Assembly: GCA_001414345.1 (NCBI GenBank)
Contig: LLCB01000016.1
Span: forward strand, 62,001 to 126,000
Length of the DNA stretch: 64,000 nt
Source: Hymenoscyphus infarciens
Taxonomy: Eukaryota > Ascomycota > Leotiomycetes > Helotiales > Helotiaceae
Direction of reading: 5' to 3'
Below are positions 58,251 to 64,000 of this stretch, one piece after another (position 1 is the first letter of the stretch; each line of letters starts with the position of its first letter). A program made the position numbers and the translations under genes. The notes under the pieces are model-generated. The model had not been told where the DNA came from, made no database searches, and was given only the letters and a program-made list of their open reading frames with translations.

Positions 58251-61200
58251 TCTCTTATATAAGTAAGCTAATATATGTTACCTAATCTAAATTTATATAG
58301 GCCACGTTATTACTTAACGTAGCTTTCTTAGAGTACTATTCTTAATATCTTTATAGTTTAAAACACTCTTTAATCCTACTTTACTATATTTATTATTCTC
58401 TTTAAACATTTTAAAATTCTATTAAGAGATTTATAATTAAACTTTTACTTTATATAACTCTTATATAATACTAAACTTTATATCTAATCCTTATCTACTA
58501 GTAGACTATCTTAGGATCTTCTTATTTATAGATCTCTTATTACTATATTATTTAAATATAGTCTTACTAATTCTTATAACACTAATCTAAAATACTTTTT
58601 CTATAAACTCTATACTTAAATTAATACTCTAAACTCTAATTAAATTTAATATTAGCTTAAAAGTTATTAAAAAAGGTAACTAGTCTAATATAGTCTTCTT
58701 AAAACCTAATTTAAGTAATATAAGAAGGTATTCTATAGATTATTATTTTACCTTTTAGATTAAAATAATAAGGACTAATTAATAGTTTACTAATATATAG
58801 TAAAGTATTTTAAAGTAGACTATAATAAAGGTAAGTAATACTAGGAGAAGGTTATAGATTTAGAGTATAAAAATAGGCTATTCTTTTTTAAAAGATAATA
58901 TTTTATAAGAAACTATCTTAAAAGAGACTATTTTAAAAGAGAGTTTTCTAAAAGGTAGTTTTCTAAAAAGTAGCTATCTAAAAGAGTATATAATAAAGGG
59001 AGTTAAATAGTTAAGATAACTAGTTCTATAGAAAGAGATTATTAAGGTCTTTCTATAAAAGTAGAAACTTCTTTTAAAAGTAATTATAATATAGAACTAC
59101 TAAGTAATTAGGAATTTTTAAGTAATAATATAAATATAGTATTTTAATATCTAGTTATATTATAAAGACCTTTCTAGAAGATATAAAGTTTAGAAACACT
59201 ATCTAATATAGACTAAAGCTTTATAGAACATATAACTAGTTAACTATAAAATTAACCTAGAAAAGGACTTAGTAGTAGTTTATACTATACTTAAGAAACT
59301 AGTTATTCTAAAAATAGCTTACTAAGTACTTTTTTAAGTCTATTAATAAAAGCTTTCTTTAATTCTTAAGAAAAACTATTATAGATTATTTCTTTTCTTA
59401 TATTATAAGAATATACTAAGACTAGTAATCTTATATAAGTTAGATTAGATAAATTAAGTTAGAAAGCTAACTAGGAAATCGTTAATCTTCTTTCTAAAAG
59501 TATAATAGATACTTATAATATTATAAAATAAGCCTATAAAAATATATAAGCTACTCTATCTACTATAAACACCTAAGCTAAATTAATTAAATAAATATAT
59601 CTTAATTTATAAACTACTCTAGTATAAGAAGAAAAATCGTACTAATTTCTACTTTCTTAAAACTAGTAAATATATAAAAAATAAAGATAATAAATATTAA
59701 ATACTTAATAAGAGAAGAAAAGCTTATAGTTAGTTAAATAAGATTTATAAATAGAGAAGAAATATTAAGAAATTTAGAAAAAAGACATCTTTTTAAAACG
59801 TAAAAAGGTATATAAGAATAAATATAGTAAGTAAAAGTACTTTTAATAAACTAAAATATAATAATAAGAATATAAATAAGAATTCTTTTATAAATATTAA
59901 TAAATAAGATAATAAAGATAATATTAAACTTCTATAAATTAAATAGTTATATAAAAATTATAAGTTTACTATTTAACTTCTAAAGAATAATTTAATAATT
60001 AACCTTATATTCTTTAAGTATTCTATTATAATTAAAAAGCTATAGTTAACTAACTTCTTTTACTCTACCTTATATTTATTACTAATTTAATCTCTACTTT
60101 ATTTATAATATCTATTATACTAATTAATAGATACTAATTAGTAATAGGTTAAGAGGTATACTAGGTTATAAAGTATACTAGAATAGATTAGGAATAATTA
60201 TAGTATTAGAAGGAATTATAATAATAGGCTATAGAATTATAGTAGAGTAGAATTGCTTTCTAAGTAATATAGTAATAGAATTTAGTAGTACTACTTTAGT
60301 AGGAAAAGAGTAAATATAACTTATTATAATTTAAATTAGTAGGCTATAATATTTATTACTCCTTAGATATATAGTATTATTATTTAAATAAAGAAGTTAT
60401 ATAAACATCTATATTTAGATAAAGTAAGTAGGTTTTATTACTCTTTATATATATAATATTATTATTCCTTTCCTTTATTTTATTTACTTATATATATCTA
60501 TATATTCTAAACTTCTTTACTAGAAGTTTTATTAATCTTCTCTTATAAGCTACTTTATTATTCTTTTCTTTTAATATAGCTTTATATATTCTAAGTATAT
60601 GTTTTATTAATTATTATACTTATAACGCCTTTTATTTTTCTTTTAGTCTTAATTACTTAGTATTACTTTTCTTTATTATATTCTTCTTTTAATAGAGTAT
60701 AAGTATATTATAAGAGTTAACTAATAGTAGGAGAAACTAGGATTAGAATATAAAGGAAACCTAGTAAAACCTAGTATTATATTAATATTCTTATTTAAAG
60801 CTATAAATAAGAATAATAGTATTCTTAATTAATATTATTATTAGTATTTTTAATACTTTCTTTATTAAAATATTAAAATCTAAATAAAAAACATTTATAT
60901 ACTCTATTTATTAATACTTCTTCTTACTCTTCTTTCTTATTAATCTCTTTATATATTTACTCTTAGCCTTTCTCTTCCTTATATTAACTATTCCTTCTTT
61001 TATAGCTCTCTTTCTCTTCTTAGCTTTTATCTTCTTAGCCTTCTCTTTTATATTCTTCTCCTTCTCTTCTATTATAATTTTTAGTTAAGACCTTACCTAG
61101 TAGAGCTTTAAAGCCTTTTAATAACTTAGTAAGTACTATTATATATACTAGTAATAAATATTAACCTTAATTACTTTAAAATAATTATTTTTTAAACTTT

Positions 61201-64000
61201 TAAATAAGAATTAAGTTATAAATAAAGCTATATAATAATACTAAAAAACCTTTTTATCTCTACTATTATAAAGAATCTCTTTTATATAATAATACTAGTA
61301 TATTATATTAATAACTAGGTTATATATATAAGTAAAGTTAAAGGTATATATATTAATAGTACCTTTAAGTATTAGTAATAGTAGAAGATCTAGAACTCTA
61401 TAGATTATTTTACTTAACTTAGAAATAGTTATTAACCTAGATTTAGAATTTTAATATAGTACTAGAGTAAATTAAATCTAATTCTTATACTTATAATTAA
61501 AAAACAAATCTTCTTCTATAAGCTACTTTATTATTCTTTTCTTTTAGCGTAGCTCTATATATTCTAGACATATGTTTTATTAATTATTATACTTATAATA
61601 TTCTTTATTTTTCTTTTAATCTTAATTACTTAGTATTACTTTTCTTTATTATATCCTTCTTTTAATAGAGTATAAGTATATTATAGAAGTTAACTAGTAG
61701 TAGAAGAAACTAGGATTAGAATATAGAGGAAACCTAGTAAAACCTAGTATTATATTAATATTCTTATTTAAAGCTATAAATAAGAATAATAGCGTTTTTA
61801 ATTAATATTATTACTAATATCTTTAATACTTTCTTTATTAAAATATTAAAATCTAGATAAAAAACATTTATATACTCTATTTATTAATACTTCTTCTTAC
61901 TTTTCTTTCTTATTAATCCCTTTATATATTTATTCTTAGCCTTTCTCTTCTTTATATTAGCTATTCCTTCTTCTATAACTCTCTTTCCTTTCTTAGCCTT
62001 TATCTTCTTAGCTTTCTCTTTTATATCCTTCTCCTTCTCTTCTACTATAATTTTTAGTTAAGACCTTGCCTAGTAGAGCTCTAGAGCCTTTTAATAACTT
62101 AGTAAGTACTATTATATATACTAGTAATAGATATTAACCTTAATTACCTTAGAATAATTATTTCTTAAACTTTTAAATAAGAATTAAATTATAAATAAAG
62201 CTATATAATAATACTAAAAAACCTTTTTATCTCTACTATTATAAAGAATCTCCTTTATATAGTAATACTAGTATATTATATTAATAACTAGGTTATATAT
62301 ATAAGTAAAGTTAAAGGTATATATATTAATAGTACCTTTAGATATTAGTAGTAGTAGAAGATCTAGAACTCTATAGATTATTTTACTTAACTTAAAAATA
62401 GTTATTAACTTAGATTTAGAATTTTAATATAATACTAGGGTAAATTAAATCTAATTCTTATACTTATAATTAAAAAATATACTATAAAGATCCTTTATTA
62501 CTATTATCTTTAACCTAGCCTTTAATCTAGTCTTTAATCTAGTTATAGATCTTAGTTTCTTTAAAGTTAGTACTTCTAGGTTAACTTCCTCTTCTTTCTT
62601 TATTACTTATAAGAGAGATATCTTATTAGTAAATAGATATTTCTTAAGTTTATTAGAAATACTATCTTATAAAGTACTACTAGTCGAGTTAGATTATAAA
62701 TTAGAGAGTTTAGATATACTTAGGCTTACTTCCTTTATTATATATTTTTCCTTATTTATAAGTATTTTAGTATTTAGAATTAAATCTAGTTTATATCTTA
62801 TATTATTTATTTATATTAGACTAAAAGTTACTATATTAATTAAACTAAACTTTCTATTTATAAGATCTTTTTATTATTATTAAAAGAGAAGTTTATATAT
62901 ATCTTTCTAATTCTTATATATATTATTTATATTAAGTTAAGAGATATTATAAATATTAAGCTAACCCTCCTTTAAGTATATTAGAAGAAGAGGTTTTAGT
63001 TTATTACTTTTATAAGCTAAAAATTTACTTTATTTTTAAATAAGCTTATAATTTAATATCTTAATAAAAAGACTATTACTTCTAACTATCTAGACTTATC
63101 TCTTTATAATATTTATAATATCTATTTTAGTATTATCTATTTTCTTAAAAATTACTTTATTAAGGTTTATATATAATAAATAGTCTATTTTTAGTAAGTT
63201 AGGATATTAAAGATAGTTAGTTAGAACTTTATATAAAACATTCTAAATTATATATACTATTAGATATAAATCTAGGTACTCTACTCTCTATATCTAATTA
63301 CTAATCTTATACTATCTATTTAGATACTTAAGAGATTCTTTATATTTTAATATATAAAATTTAAGAGTTCTTTTAAATTTATAACCTACTATAAATATAT
63401 TATACTAAGCCTTTATCTTTATTATATCTAATTCTTAGTCTTAACTAGATGTTAATATATAAGATAATACTACTCTCTTTATTATAGAAGTAACTTTAGA
63501 ACTAGGGTTTAGATTCTTTAAAATATTCTTTTTACTAAAAACTTATATATAGAATTTAAGCTCTTTTAATCTATCTAATTTAGATAAAGAATTAGAGATA
63601 TTATCTATATCCTTAGTTATAAGCTTCTTTAATTTATCTAAATCTAATTTATCTAATTTAGATAAAGAACTAGAGTTACTAAGGCTAGCTTTATTATTTT
63701 TATTATTTTTACTACTAAAATCTACTATTAGAGATAATAAACTAGCTTCTTAGAGTAATTCTTTATATAAATTTTTAGTTATAAAAGATAATAGTAGTAT
63801 TTAAAATAATAAAAGCTATATATTAGAGTTAAGATAATCTTTACTAATTAAAGATTTATTTATAATATCTACTATTAATAATATAAGTTTATTATAATAT
63901 ATCTTTATTATTAATAAGTTTACTAGTATATTAAATAAATCTTTTACTATCTTATTCTAAATTTACTATTTATATAGTAATTCTATTATAGAAATAATAG
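58251..64000. other. RIP-saturated AT-rich gene desert (right)
   Basis: The composition matches the left desert: nearly no CA/TG, stops in every frame, no gene. Apart from a 973-bp tandem duplication I see no recognisable element. It does not obviously mirror the DNA just outside the left array, so the shared inverted unit seems to end with the satellite. Confidence 0.85.
60533..62478 (+). repeat. 973-bp direct tandem duplication
   Basis: The sequence starting AAGCTACTTTATTATTCTTT recurs 973 bp later (GCTACTTTATT at 60549 and 61522) and stays alignable to the end of each unit (CTTATACTTATAATTAAAAA near 61500 and 62473). Differences are few and mainly transitions, for example TTAATATAGCTTTATA against TTAGCGTAGCTCTATA. 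No open frame remains. The copies arose before or during the mutation process. Confidence 0.85.

Noticed and set aside
58251..60200. Possible LINE or reverse-transcriptase remnant in the right desert
   Set aside because: Short stretches look vaguely coding, but RIP has removed every diagnostic motif, so no family can be supported.

Overview
The window comes from a filamentous ascomycete fungus (Pezizomycotina; Helotiales/Leotiomycetes is only a guess). The evidence is short 48-230 bp spliceosomal introns, fungal gene families (SUP35 with a prion-like N-terminus, TAD1, YRB30, a fungal Zn2Cys6 regulator beside an MDR-type ABC transporter) and very strong repeat-induced point mutation (RIP) in the repeats. 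It is a two-compartment landscape: an island of about 33.3 kb of normal-composition genes (about 20.25-53.55 kb) set between two AT-rich, gene-free blocks.

Left block, 1-20.2 kb: extremely AT-rich DNA with almost no CpA/TpG dinucleotides and no credible open frame. Small tandem repeats survive at about 6.4, 7.7 and 11.1 kb. The block ends in a large satellite array (about 17.27-20.16 kb) of roughly 47-50 bp monomers built around two ATCGAT sites. Right block, 53.55-64 kb: the same satellite in reverse orientation (53.63-56.34 and 57.04-58.25 kb), interrupted by a 694-bp TIR element, then more RIP-degraded DNA including a 973-bp tandem duplication. About 107 bp next to each array, ending exactly at GCATGCCCGAGGT, is shared in inverted orientation. 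The gene island is therefore bracketed by the inward-pointing ends of two copies of one repeat family.

Gene island, left to right: DUF1348/NTF2-like protein (-); an AT-rich 1.09-kb segment with perfect 24-bp inverted ends; PMP20/Asp f 3-type peroxiredoxin (+); tRNA adenosine deaminase TAD1 (-), with an unresolved frame problem near its second exon; C2 (EEIG1/EHBP1-type) protein (+); Sgf11-like SAGA deubiquitinase-module subunit (-); NAA50-like N-acetyltransferase (+); a decayed block (32.6-36.6 kb) with two or three pseudogenes carrying C-to-T-type stops, one with a CCHC zinc knuckle; RanGTP-binding YRB30 (-); translation release factor eRF3/SUP35 (+); SIRT5-type sirtuin (+); an AT-rich relic with a possible solo LTR; a full-size MDR/ABCB transporter (-); and, divergent from it, a Zn2Cys6 transcription factor (+).

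Most island genes are unrelated conserved cellular genes (translation termination, tRNA editing, SAGA, nuclear transport, protein acylation), so the island looks like ordinary chromosomal sequence rather than cargo. The exception is the transporter/regulator pair at the right edge: divergent starts 247 bp apart, with a CGG-N3-CCG site between them, suggest an efflux gene with its own regulator. No new enzyme system was identified. The most unusual structure is the inverted satellite bracket around the island. All exon models were derived by hand from splice signals, reading frame and recalled family conservation, without any database search.
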